From JACQWR01 sp964614365 (lineage in GTDB: Bacteria; Desulfobacterota; Syntrophia; Syntrophales; JACQWR01): DNA of 20,394 bases. The translations under genes and the position numbers were made by a program. Of the stretch, positions 5,277-12,437 are shown piece after piece. The stretch covers positions 1 through 20,394 of the forward strand of contig CAZTLA010000039.1 in NCBI GenBank assembly GCA_964614365.1. Reading direction: 5' to 3'. The stretch's first letter is position 1. Every line of letters begins with the position of its first letter. Under the pieces are notes generated by a model that was not told the DNA's origin, made no database searches, and saw only the letters and a list, made by a program, of their open reading frames with translations.

Positions 5277-6572
5277 ATGGCAGAGATACCGCAAAAAATA
5301 AAAGCGACGGAGCTTCCTCAGGGGATAAACAGTTGCCGGTTCATTTATTTTTCGGAACTCCTGAAGCGCCCGATCTGCGTCGGAAAGATCAACAACCGGA
5401 TCGGGAAACTCACGGACCTCGTCTTTGCCCTGACGGAAACCTACCCGGAAGTTGTGGGCATCTATATCGAACACGGATGGGGGAACCCGACCACGTTTAT
5501 TCCCTGGGCAAGGGTCCTCCGAGTGGAAGACGACGCCATGTTCGTTCAGCCCCCCGAAGAGGGAAGCGAATATCCGCCCTTCGTCGATCAGCCGGGCTGG
5601 ATCCTCCTGGATAAGCACCTGATGGGACGCACGATCGTCGATATGGATGACCGGCGCGTGGAAGTGGTCAACGACGTGCAGCTCATCGAGGCCAAGGGAC
5701 GATTGATCCTGATCCACGTGGATATTTCCTTCAACGGTTTCCTGCGCCGCTGGGGAATGGGAAGACTTCGGTGGATAAAAGACGACCTGATCTCCTGGAA
5801 ATACGTCCAGCCTCTGTCCGTAGAGGACGCCGTTTCCACGGACAAGGTATCGCTGTCGGTCACGCGCAAACAGATTCACGACCTCCCCAGCGAGGACCTG
5901 GCCGATATACTGGAAGAACTCGGCAAAGAGGAAAAGCACGCCCTGTTTTCCGCCCTGGATTCGGAAAAAGCCGCCGAGACCCTGGCCGAGGCCGAACCGC
6001 GGACACAACGCCAGATCATCGCCAAACTGCGCACGGAAAGGGCCCGCAACATTTTCTCTGAAATGACCATCCCCCAACTGGCGGCACTCTTCTCGATCCT
6101 TCCCCATGATTATGTTTCCCACTCGATGGGCCTGCTTCCCAGGGAACAGGCCGATCGCGTTCGCGTCATCCTCTCCGAACGGGAAGCCACCGCCAGGGGA
6201 ATGATGTCGCGTGTTTTCCTGACCATGCCGAAAGAAACGACGGTGGGTGACGCGTTGGCAACGATCAGGCATTCCGGCATGGAATCGGGAAATATTTCCT
6301 ACCTCTACATCGTCGATGAGAGCGGTACACGGCTTGCCGGCGTCGTCGATTTGCGCGATTTGATCCTCGCCGAAGATCGCCTGATCCTCGGCGAAATTAT
6401 GACAACGCCCGTGGTCACTGCGGAGGAAGATGATGTACAGGATGATCTGGCAGAACTGTTCGCGAAATACCATTACCGAATGATACCCGTCGTGGATGGC
6501 AGCGATAATATCCTCGGGGTGATACACTATAACGACATTATGAAGGGGGTGGAAACCCGCGTCAAAATATAA
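5277..6572 (+). CDS. Soluble PRC-barrel / MgtE_N / CBS-pair protein (MgtE sensor without pore)
   Basis: The 431-residue protein has no membrane segment. Two PRC-barrel-like beta modules (about 33-92 and 114-175) precede an MgtE_N superhelix (about 200-302, starting HDLPSEDLADILEELG) and two CBS domains (about 306-367, including GVVDLRDLILAE, and 371-427, including FAKYHYRMIPVV). In MgtE the N-domain and CBS pair bind Mg2+ and close the channel. Here the chain ends just after CBS2, where MgtE would continue into its plug helix and pore. AGGAG 6 nt before the ATG at 5277 fixes the start; a TTG at 5256 overlapping the transporter stop is less likely. It probably senses Mg2+ or nucleotide and regulates the adjacent Nramp-type carrier. 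The partner assignment is inference. Confidence 0.85.
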   Translation: MAEIPQKIKATELPQGINSCRFIYFSELLKRPICVGKINNRIGKLTDLVFALTETYPEVVGIYIEHGWGNPTTFIPWARVLRVEDDAMFVQPPEEGSEYPPFVDQPGWILLDKHLMGRTIVDMDDRRVEVVNDVQLIEAKGRLILIHVDISFNGFLRRWGMGRLRWIKDDLISWKYVQPLSVEDAVSTDKVSLSVTRKQIHDLPSEDLADILEELGKEEKHALFSALDSEKAAETLAEAEPRTQRQIIAKLRTERARNIFSEMTIPQLAALFSILPHDYVSHSMGLLPREQADRVRVILSEREATARGMMSRVFLTMPKETTVGDALATIRHSGMESGNISYLYIVDESGTRLAGVVDLRDLILAEDRLILGEIMTTPVVTAEEDDVQDDLAELFAKYHYRMIPVVDGSDNILGVIHYNDIMKGVETRVKI

Positions 6573-6583
6573 GGAGACTTACG

Positions 6584-6694
6584 ATGCCCCGTGTACGGAT
6601 GACAAGAACGACGAAGATCGCCCTCTATTTCCTGAGATTTTATCTCATTTTTCTCCTGATTCTGATCGCCGTTAAATTCATCAAGACTTTTTAG
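6584..6694 (+). CDS. 36-residue single-span small membrane protein
   Basis: ATG at 6584 follows a strong AAGGAGA (6571-6577), and the frame ends at TAG 6692-6694. The peptide begins MPRVRMTRTTKIALYF: a basic N-terminus with four Arg and one Lys, then one hydrophobic helix (about residues 12-30, rich in L, I and F), then KFIKTF. The positive-inside rule predicts a cytoplasmic N-terminus, although the C-terminal lysines weaken that. It lies 11 nt after the MgtE-like gene and 42 nt before ndh, inside the operon. Small one-span proteins such as MgtS, MgtR and KdpF sit with Mg2+ or K+ transporters and tune their stability; this one resembles them in size and context only. No named family is recognised. 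Confidence 0.6.
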   Translation: MPRVRMTRTTKIALYFLRFYLIFLLILIAVKFIKTF

Positions 6695-6736
6695 CGAAAC
6701 CGTTCCGTTGATTTTACCCCTCAATTCCAGGGTGCA

Positions 6737-8056
6737 ATGATGAACCCAGACGGAAAACCGAGAGTGGTCGTCGTGGGCGCCGGTTTTGCCGGACTCTGGG
6801 CCGCCCGGAGCCTGGCAAAGAAACCGGCAGATGTCCTCATCGTCGACAGGAACAACTACCACACCTTCCTCGCCCTCCTTTACCAGGTGGCGGCCGCCGA
6901 ACTGGAGGCGGAGGATATCGCCTATCCCGTCCGCAGCATCCTCTGGAACCTCCCGAACGTCGACTTCGCCCTGGCCCACGCCCGGCGCATTGACCTGCAA
7001 AGCCGGGTCGTAGAGACCGACGTCGCGGCAATCCCTTACGATTACCTGATCCTCGCCACGGGAAGCATAACCCATTCGTTCGGCGTACCGGGGGTTGAGA
7101 CGCATGCCCATGGGTTGAAGACGCTGGACGAAGCAGTTGCCTTGAAAAACCATATCATCTGCTGCTTCGAAGGCGCCACCAGGGAAACCGACACGGCAGA
7201 ACGTCGTGCGCTCCTCACCTTTATCATCGTGGGCGGTGGGGCCACCGGGGTGGAATATGCCGGCGCATTGAGCGAACTTATCCACGGCCCTCTCGTCCGG
7301 GACTACCGGAGGATCGATTTTCGCGCCGTCCGGATCATCCTCCTCGAAGCCGCGGACAGTCTGGTCGCCCCTATGCCGGAACGCGTGCGTCGCTACACGG
7401 TTGAGAGGCTCAGGAAGATGGGTGTTGACGTTCGCTTAGGAGTGAAGGTCGAGGCAGCAACCCCGGACGCGGTGGTCTTGAGCGGCCAGGACAGGATTTC
7501 GACCCGTACCGTCGTGTGGACGGCCGGTGTACGGGGGGAACCGATAGCCGTCCTGTCGGGCCTCCCCACGGAACGGAACGGGCGCGTTCCCGTCCTGCCG
7601 ACGTTGCAAGTGCCCGGCCATCCGGAAACGTACGTGGTCGGGGATCTGGCGTCCATCGGGGAAAAGGGCCGCGTGCTGCCCATGGTCGCGCAGGTGGCCA
7701 TCCAATCCGCCATTGCGGCCGCACACAATATCCTGCGGCAAATTGAGGGAAAGACCCCACAGCCTTTCCGGTACCGCGACCGCGGCTCTATGATCGCCAT
7801 CGGCCGCAACGCCGCGGGTGCGGCCATCGGTTCAAGGTCTTACACCGGTTTCTTCGCGTGGATACTCTGGCTTGTCATCCACCTGTTCAATCTCATCGGT
7901 TTCCGCAACCGGCTGATGGTTCTCGTCAACTGGGCATGGGATTATCTGCTCTACGAACGGGCCGTCCGCTTTGTTTTCCCCCCCCAAACGCCCCCCCTAT
8001 CCAAGTCGGCCTCCTGCACCGGAGGAGCCGGCCATGACCACGACCGGCCCCGATAG
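6737..8056 (+). CDS. ndh: Type II NADH dehydrogenase (NDH-2)
   Basis: The 439-residue flavoprotein oxidises NADH and reduces quinone without pumping ions. It shows the N-terminal FAD dinucleotide fold (VVVGAGFAG, G14-G19), the NADH-binding second fold (IVGGGATGVEYAGAL, about 164-178), VVWTAGVRG (259-267), the FAD-binding YVVGDLA (299-305) and the quinone-site motif AQVAIQ (A318-Q323). The C-terminal FFAWILWLVIHLFNLIGF and LMVLVNWAWDYLLY are the membrane-anchoring helices typical of NDH-2. Two ATGs (6737, 6740) are adjacent; the site before them is weak (CAGGG). It is the last gene of the group, 42 nt after the small membrane peptide. Its link with metal transport is unclear, and it may simply be cotranscribed. 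The last residues (P-rich, then HDHDRPR) are poorly conserved. Confidence 0.9.
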   Translation: MMNPDGKPRVVVVGAGFAGLWAARSLAKKPADVLIVDRNNYHTFLALLYQVAAAELEAEDIAYPVRSILWNLPNVDFALAHARRIDLQSRVVETDVAAIPYDYLILATGSITHSFGVPGVETHAHGLKTLDEAVALKNHIICCFEGATRETDTAERRALLTFIIVGGGATGVEYAGALSELIHGPLVRDYRRIDFRAVRIILLEAADSLVAPMPERVRRYTVERLRKMGVDVRLGVKVEAATPDAVVLSGQDRISTRTVVWTAGVRGEPIAVLSGLPTERNGRVPVLPTLQVPGHPETYVVGDLASIGEKGRVLPMVAQVAIQSAIAAAHNILRQIEGKTPQPFRYRDRGSMIAIGRNAAGAAIGSRSYTGFFAWILWLVIHLFNLIGFRNRLMVLVNWAWDYLLYERAVRFVFPPQTPPLSKSASCTGGAGHDHDRPR

Positions 8057-8156
8057 AGACCGCGATGCGCGCTTTTGAAAAAATGTAGCCTCTCCAAACC
8101 ATACTGCGGGGAATGCGAGCGCTCATGGATTCCAATCGATACATTATGGCCGGCAA

Positions 8157-9194
8157 TCAGTCGAGATTCTTTTTCAGCGCCGGCAACATATCCTGGTAGA
8201 ATTTCGTAAATTTCAGGAAAAACTTTTCCGCGTCGGGTCCATATACCCTCTTGACGGGATAATTAGTCTTCTTGGCCCACGCGATGAATTCCGGGTCATC
8301 ACAGGCTTTTTTCAAGGCTGCCAGCAGCAGCCGTTTCGGCTCTGCCGCCAGGTTCGGAGGCGCAATGATAAAGCGGTGCGAACTGACCTGGTCGGTAAGG
8401 TCCGGGAAACCCAACTCTTTGACAGTTACCGATCCCGGATAGTCCGTATGGTCGCTGAAACGCAAGAGGACCTTTACTTCTTTGGAATCGATCAACGCCT
8501 TGGCAGAGTCTTCCGAAACCATGACAACCCCCACATCGCCGCGAATCAGGGCGCCCATGGATTCCGCCGTTCCCCGGAAGGGAACGAGCTTGAATTTTGT
8601 CCCCATCTTTTCATTCGCTATTATGCCGCAGACGTGATTGCCCCGGCCGAAAAACCCCACCCCCATCCGTATCGTTTCTTTCTTCATGGCATCCATCACT
8701 TCATTCCAACTGCCGAACCCTTTCTTATTGGCGACAACCACCTTGGTCGTGGAAACGATCGCCTGCAGGAACGTATATTTCGTGAAATCCACTTCCGCCG
8801 TGCCGAGCAAGGTCTCTATGTAGGGGGTGCTGTCCATCATGCCGATCATATACCCGTCCGGCTTGCCGGTGGCGAGTATCCGGTAGCCTTTCCGTTCCTC
8901 ATTTTTCACGACGATTCCCCCCCCGGTGGCGCCGGGGGTGAGCAAACGCAGATATTTCGTCAGATAAGGCCCGATGGCACGGCCGATGATGTCGTATCCG
9001 CCGCCGGGGGCATTGGGAACGACGTAGGCGATTCTCTCCGAGGGATAAAGTTCCTTGGCTTTTGCGTAGCTGAAGGGCAAGTCCGCAAACGTGCCCGCTG
9101 CCAGCGCGCCGACGGAAAGTCCTGAAATTTTCAGAAAATCGCGCCGCGTCGAACCGGTTCGTTCCAATTGATTCAAATCGTTGTTCTTTTTCAT
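8157..9194 (-). CDS. TctC-like (TTT/Bug) periplasmic binding protein, Tat-exported
   Basis: The 345-residue product matches the solute-binding proteins of tripartite tricarboxylate transporters. It shows the mature N-terminus YPSERIAYVVPNAPGGGYD, the middle GRGNHVCGIIANE, and the C-terminal part typical of the family. The leader carries a twin-arginine motif STRRDFLKI (R17, R18) and a hydrophobic stretch ending near AKA (about 46), so it should be exported folded by Tat instead of Sec. The ATG at 9194 is fixed by AAGGAGG just upstream; an in-frame start 69 nt earlier lacks support. No TctA/TctB genes adjoin it, so it probably feeds a permease elsewhere, possibly the one at 17980-19911. A near-consensus promoter lies about 100 nt upstream. 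The ligand, perhaps a carboxylate, is unknown. Confidence 0.85.
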   Translation of the reverse strand: MKKNNDLNQLERTGSTRRDFLKISGLSVGALAAGTFADLPFSYAKAKELYPSERIAYVVPNAPGGGYDIIGRAIGPYLTKYLRLLTPGATGGGIVVKNEERKGYRILATGKPDGYMIGMMDSTPYIETLLGTAEVDFTKYTFLQAIVSTTKVVVANKKGFGSWNEVMDAMKKETIRMGVGFFGRGNHVCGIIANEKMGTKFKLVPFRGTAESMGALIRGDVGVVMVSEDSAKALIDSKEVKVLLRFSDHTDYPGSVTVKELGFPDLTDQVSSHRFIIAPPNLAAEPKRLLLAALKKACDDPEFIAWAKKTNYPVKRVYGPDAEKFFLKFTKFYQDMLPALKKNLD

Positions 9195-9295
9195 GCTTTC
9201 CTCCTTGAGATAGTTCAACGGTATACGATAACCGTGATTTAAGGTTCCGACAGGATTAAGCAAATTATTACAACCCTTTTGAGTAAACGGTCGAG

Positions 9296-9324
9296 AGTAT
9301 AGAAACTGTCCCGCTACTTGTCAA
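9296..9324 (-). promoter_or_regulatory. Near-consensus sigma-70 promoter for the binding-protein gene
   Basis: On the minus strand TTGACA (9324-9319) and TATACT (9301-9296) are separated by exactly 17 bp. Transcription would start near 9289, giving a leader of about 95 nt. This is the best promoter match in the window, suggesting strong expression unless repressed. Confidence 0.65.
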
Positions 9325-9347
9325 GAAGATATTGGGAATTTACCGGC

Positions 9348-9376
9348 TTGCGCCGCTTTGCCATTTCCTTTATAGT
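9348..9376 (+). promoter_or_regulatory. Candidate promoter for the cyclic-nucleotide-binding gene
   Basis: TTGCGC (9348-9353) and TATAGT (9371-9376) are spaced by 17 bp, with transcription expected near 9383 and the ATG at 9416. Its -35 box lies only 23 bp from that of the divergent binding-protein promoter, so a regulator bound between them could act on both genes. Confidence 0.45.
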
Positions 9377-9415
9377 GGGCGGAAACAGACAGGATGACCG
9401 ACAGGGAGGCCTAAC

Positions 9416-9784
9416 ATGTTTCAGATCGCATCGTATGAGACGTTCCAAGACGGCCAGGTAATCTTCGAGGACGGGTCCAATGGCGATTGGATCTATGTCC
9501 TTGAGGAGGGAACCGTAGAGATATCCAAAATAGTGGACGGCAAGAAGCTCGTCATCGAGATCCTGAAATCGGGGGATATCTTCGGCGAGATGGCATACAT
9601 TGCCAAGATCCCCCGGTCCGCAACGGCGACGGCCAGAGGGACCACGGTGGTCGGCATCGTCGATCGGAATTTCTTCGACAGGGAATTCAACAAGCTCTCC
9701 GCCGATTTCCAGCACATGATTAAGACCGTGGCCTTCCGTCTCCGGAAAACAACCGAGAGGGCGCTGCAGATGAAGAAGGAATAG
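9416..9784 (+). CDS. Stand-alone cyclic-nucleotide-binding domain protein
   Basis: The 122-residue protein is essentially one cNMP-binding beta-roll (Crp/Fnr-type sensor). Its phosphate-binding cassette reads GDIFGEMAYIAKIPRSATATA, with G57, E58 and R67 in the positions that hold cyclic nucleotide phosphate and ribose. It ends after the following helices and has no DNA-binding helix-turn-helix, kinase, channel or transporter domain, so it must act by protein-protein contact or as a ligand buffer. GGGAGG (9404-9409) precedes the ATG. It is transcribed divergently from the Tat-exported TctC-like gene. Free-standing CNB proteins of this size are common in deltaproteobacteria and have no settled function. 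Confidence 0.8.
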   Translation: MFQIASYETFQDGQVIFEDGSNGDWIYVLEEGTVEISKIVDGKKLVIEILKSGDIFGEMAYIAKIPRSATATARGTTVVGIVDRNFFDREFNKLSADFQHMIKTVAFRLRKTTERALQMKKE

Positions 9785-9816
9785 CGAGTTCCTGAGGATC
9801 CGCCACTGCCCATTGA

Positions 9817-10644
9817 TTATTTCTGTGTCGGCATTTTATTGCCGGCAGATTCCTTTGGGGTGGGATCAACGACAAGACCTTTCCAGATGATTTCCAATTC
9901 GAATGCGATGGATTTTGCAAGGCCGTCCAAATCCGGGAAAAGCGTCGCATTCGTGACATTCATTCTGTACAAGGATCGCATGCATTCTTCCCGGAGGTTC
10001 GGTCCCGAAAAAACAAATTTCCTGATAAGCGCTTCGGATGAAGCATACTGCTTCAGAATATCCTCGATCGGTTTGTCGAGCACCCCCGGCATGACAAAGG
10101 TGCCCGATTGGGCGAGAAGCCGCCGGTCCATCTCCGTCGGCTCTCCGGTCCAAACGAGCTCGTGCGTGTTGGTCACGAAGTAGGCGTCAAAGTTGCCGTG
10201 CGCGCGCGGATCGATCTTCTCGCGCGTCAAGACCGTCGACCCCGATGGCGCGGCATGCCAGAGAACCGGCGTATTCAGGGCAAATACCGCAGCTTCTTCG
10301 GTAGCGTGCTCCAGGGCAAAGAACGCAGCGACGTACGGCGACTTTGTAAAGTCGATGAGCCGCGTCGGGGCGCCGTGGTGTTGCATGAGGGCAAGGCAGC
10401 GGAGGTCGTCGTCCAGGATGCGCAGATCGGGAATATAATTGTGCGCCTTCCGTCGGAAGATTCGTATGGCGCGCGACTCGCGCTCCTGCCAGCAACTGCG
10501 GTCGGGAACGAAATCCTTCAAGTGCCGCGACAGCGAACTGAACAGTTGCCATCCCGCATCCCGTTGTCCGCGAAATGCCCAACCGTCAAGATCTCTGGCA
10601 ATGGAATCAAACTCATCCCAACTGTGAATCGCGGTAACATCCAT
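9817..10644 (-). CDS. FRG-domain protein
   Basis: The 275-residue protein carries the FRG domain (named after its F/L-R-G motif) in its N-terminal half: WAFRGQRDAGW (F24-R25-G26) and the second signature LMQHHGAPTRLIDFTKSPYVAAFFA (about 86-110). The remainder (about 130-275) is a helical tail with no domain I recognise. No signal peptide or membrane helix is visible, so it should be cytoplasmic. The biochemical role of FRG proteins is not settled; several occur singly in variable genome regions. The ATG at 10644 is favoured by GGGAGGAAAC directly before it; an earlier in-frame start at 10683 lacks such a site. It converges on the cyclic-nucleotide-binding gene and is divergent from the transpeptidase operon. 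Confidence 0.75.
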   Translation of the reverse strand: MDVTAIHSWDEFDSIARDLDGWAFRGQRDAGWQLFSSLSRHLKDFVPDRSCWQERESRAIRIFRRKAHNYIPDLRILDDDLRCLALMQHHGAPTRLIDFTKSPYVAAFFALEHATEEAAVFALNTPVLWHAAPSGSTVLTREKIDPRAHGNFDAYFVTNTHELVWTGEPTEMDRRLLAQSGTFVMPGVLDKPIEDILKQYASSEALIRKFVFSGPNLREECMRSLYRMNVTNATLFPDLDGLAKSIAFELEIIWKGLVVDPTPKESAGNKMPTQK

Positions 10645-10676
10645 GTTTCCTCCCGAAACGGAAACGTTATGCGGTA

Positions 10677-10696
10677 GCCCCAATCTCAGAAGGGGC
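10677..10696. repeat. Small inverted repeat in the FRG gene upstream region
   Basis: GCCCC (10677-10681) and GGGGC (10692-10696) form a 5-bp perfect inverted repeat with a 10-nt centre, near the expected transcription start of the FRG gene. It could be an operator half-site pair or a leader hairpin; five base pairs alone are weak evidence. Confidence 0.25.
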
Positions 10697-10697
10697 G

Positions 10698-10729
10698 ATT
10701 ATCAAATCATTTTTTGCGTGGTTTGTCAA
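10698..10729 (-). promoter_or_regulatory. Weak candidate promoter for the FRG gene
   Basis: On the minus strand a perfect TTGACA (10729-10724) is followed by GATAAT (10703-10698), but the spacing is 20 bp, longer than the usual 16-18. Activity would probably need an activator or depend mainly on the -10 box. Confidence 0.3.
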
Positions 10730-10753
10730 AATTTTAATCCTTGTCATTTCTTC

Positions 10754-10783
10754 TTGACATACAATCTTCTTTCCTCCAATACT
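10754..10783 (+). promoter_or_regulatory. Candidate promoter for the L,D-transpeptidase operon
   Basis: A perfect TTGACA (10754-10759) and AATACT (10778-10783) are spaced by 18 bp. Transcription would start near 10790, about 44 nt before the ATG at 10834. Confidence 0.45.
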
Positions 10784-10833
10784 TCCAAACTGAAAAATAC
10801 GTTCGCCTCTCACAAACCAAGATCAGGGCATCC

Positions 10834-11601
10834 ATGAGAACCGGCGTTTACAACCCCCTTTTGCTGATACCCCTCGCAGCAGGTATTCTTTGCGCGGGAT
10901 GCGTGTGGAATGGCAACGGTTACTACCGGGGCGCCCTGCGGGAATCCCCACCGGTTCGAGAAAGCAGCATCCCTGACTTTTCCGAAAAAGAGTTCGGGGA
11001 ATCCTCCCAGATTCTCCTCGTCCGGAATAGGCGGAATACGAACCCCGACTTGCCCGGCTCGGTAGCGGTACAGGTTTTCGCTCTGGACAAGAGAAACGGC
11101 CGCTGGGAGCGCATTCTTACCCCCATGGACGGTGTGATCGGAAGGAACGGGTTTGCGCCGCCGGGAGAAAAGCGGGAAGGGGACGGCAGGACTCCCTCAG
11201 GGATGTTCCCGCTGAGCACGGTCTTCGGTTACGAACCTTCCGTTCCGACGAAGATGCCCTATCGACAGGCCGGCGGCGGCGACCTCTGGATTGATGACGT
11301 CAACGCCGATGATTACAACCGATGGGTCACGAAGGAAATGACCACGGCCGCTTCGTTCGAGAAGATGAGACGGGACGACGATTTGTACAAGCTCGGCATC
11401 GTCGTGGAATACAACACGAATCCCGTTGTCAAAGGGTATGGGAGCGCCATCTTTTTCCACCTCTGGAGTGGAAAGGGAATACCCACGGCCGGTTGCGTTG
11501 CTCTATCGGAAGGGGATATGATCGGGATCATTCGGTGGCTGGACCCGGCGGCAAAACCCCTGGTCGTCATGGGGGCGGATGCCACGGTTGGAGGGTATTG
11601 A
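10834..11601 (+). CDS. L,D-transpeptidase (YkuD fold), probable lipoprotein
   Basis: The 255-residue protein has an export leader with a possible lipobox (ILCAGC, Cys23; the -3 residue is Cys instead of Leu, so lipidation is uncertain). The YkuD catalytic domain spans about 58-248. GDGRTPSGMFPLSTVFGY is its N-terminal hallmark, and IFFHLWSGKGIPTAGCVALSEGD carries the catalytic H209 and nucleophile C221. Such enzymes form 3-3 peptidoglycan cross-links or attach proteins to meso-DAP, releasing the D-Ala at position 4 of the donor stem. The ATG at 10834 directly starts the leader; an ATG at 10741 would add 31 residues that do not look like a signal. The dipeptidase gene begins 2 nt after its stop, which suggests one periplasmic wall-remodelling operon. 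Confidence 0.85.
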   Translation: MRTGVYNPLLLIPLAAGILCAGCVWNGNGYYRGALRESPPVRESSIPDFSEKEFGESSQILLVRNRRNTNPDLPGSVAVQVFALDKRNGRWERILTPMDGVIGRNGFAPPGEKREGDGRTPSGMFPLSTVFGYEPSVPTKMPYRQAGGGDLWIDDVNADDYNRWVTKEMTTAASFEKMRRDDDLYKLGIVVEYNTNPVVKGYGSAIFFHLWSGKGIPTAGCVALSEGDMIGIIRWLDPAAKPLVVMGADATVGGY

Positions 11602-11603
11602 CG

Positions 11604-12377
11604 ATGAAACGAAAATTCTTTTTCGCACTGACCTGCCTCCCGGTAATTTTCCTCGGCCAGTTGCAACTTCCCGTTCCTGCTCAAAGCAGAAACCACCTGC
11701 CGGAGGGCTTCGTGGAGGTAAAAACGGCGATCCCCTCGATACGGCTCGACATCCGGTACGCGGGTCCGCATAATTTCGTCGGCGAGCGGATCGACGGCTA
11801 CAAAACCCCCCAATGCATCCTCACGAGGCAGGCGGCGGCAGCGCTCGTCCAGGTGCAGAAAGAGCTCAATCCCTTCTCCCTGTCCCTCAAGGTCTATGAC
11901 GGCTACCGGCCGCAGCGGGCGGTCGATCACTTCGTGCGGTGGGCAAAAAATCTCGGCGATACGAGGACCAAGAGGGAGTTCTATCCCACGCTGGAAAAGC
12001 GGGACCTGTTCAAGGATGACTACATCGCAACAAAATCGGGACATTCCCGCGGCAGCACCGTTGACCTTACCATCGTCGCCCTGCCCGTATCCGAGCAGGC
12101 CCCCTGGCGGCCGGGAGAGAAACTTGAGGCATGCTATTCCCCCGTGGAGGTGCGATACAAGGATAACGGACTCGATATGGGGACGGGGTTCGACTGCTTT
12201 CACGAACTCTCCCATACGGCAAGCGGCAAAATTGGGCAGCAGCAGCGAATCAACCGCCTGCTGCTCAAAACGCTCATGGAAAAACACGGTTTCAGGAACT
12301 ACGAAAAGGAGTGGTGGCACTTTACTCTGCGGGATGAACCGTTTCCGGAGACGTATTTTGATTTCGTCATCGAATGA
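11604..12377 (+). CDS. Exported VanX/DdpX-like D-Ala-D-Ala dipeptidase (peptidase M15)
   Basis: The 257-residue zinc peptidase has the VanX pattern: R102 in YDGYRPQRAV, the zinc ligands H147 and D154 in SGHSRGSTVD, and catalytic E236 with zinc ligand H239 in EWWHF. It should hydrolyse D-Ala-D-Ala or a related dipeptide. Unlike cytoplasmic VanX it begins MKRKFFFALTCLPVIFLG, a Sec-type signal with likely cleavage after PVPA (about 26), so it should work in the periplasm. It lies 2 nt after the L,D-transpeptidase and 60 nt before the symporter. The start at 11604 was chosen for the signal sequence and tight spacing; the frame is open further upstream inside the transpeptidase gene. Vancomycin resistance should not be inferred, since no VanA/VanH partner is present. 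Confidence 0.85.
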   Translation: MKRKFFFALTCLPVIFLGQLQLPVPAQSRNHLPEGFVEVKTAIPSIRLDIRYAGPHNFVGERIDGYKTPQCILTRQAAAALVQVQKELNPFSLSLKVYDGYRPQRAVDHFVRWAKNLGDTRTKREFYPTLEKRDLFKDDYIATKSGHSRGSTVDLTIVALPVSEQAPWRPGEKLEACYSPVEVRYKDNGLDMGTGFDCFHELSHTASGKIGQQQRINRLLLKTLMEKHGFRNYEKEWWHFTLRDEPFPETYFDFVIE

Positions 12378-12437
12378 CGTTCCCGTCATGCGGCGGGCGC
12401 GGATAAATATGTTACGGGGTGAGAAGGAGATGCTGAC

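Noticed and set aside
4989..6527. Long minus-strand open frame (512 codons) opposite the MgtE-like gene
   Set aside because: It covers parts of two well-recognised plus-strand genes, has H/R/G-rich composition typical of an antisense shadow in GC-rich DNA, and shows no domain.
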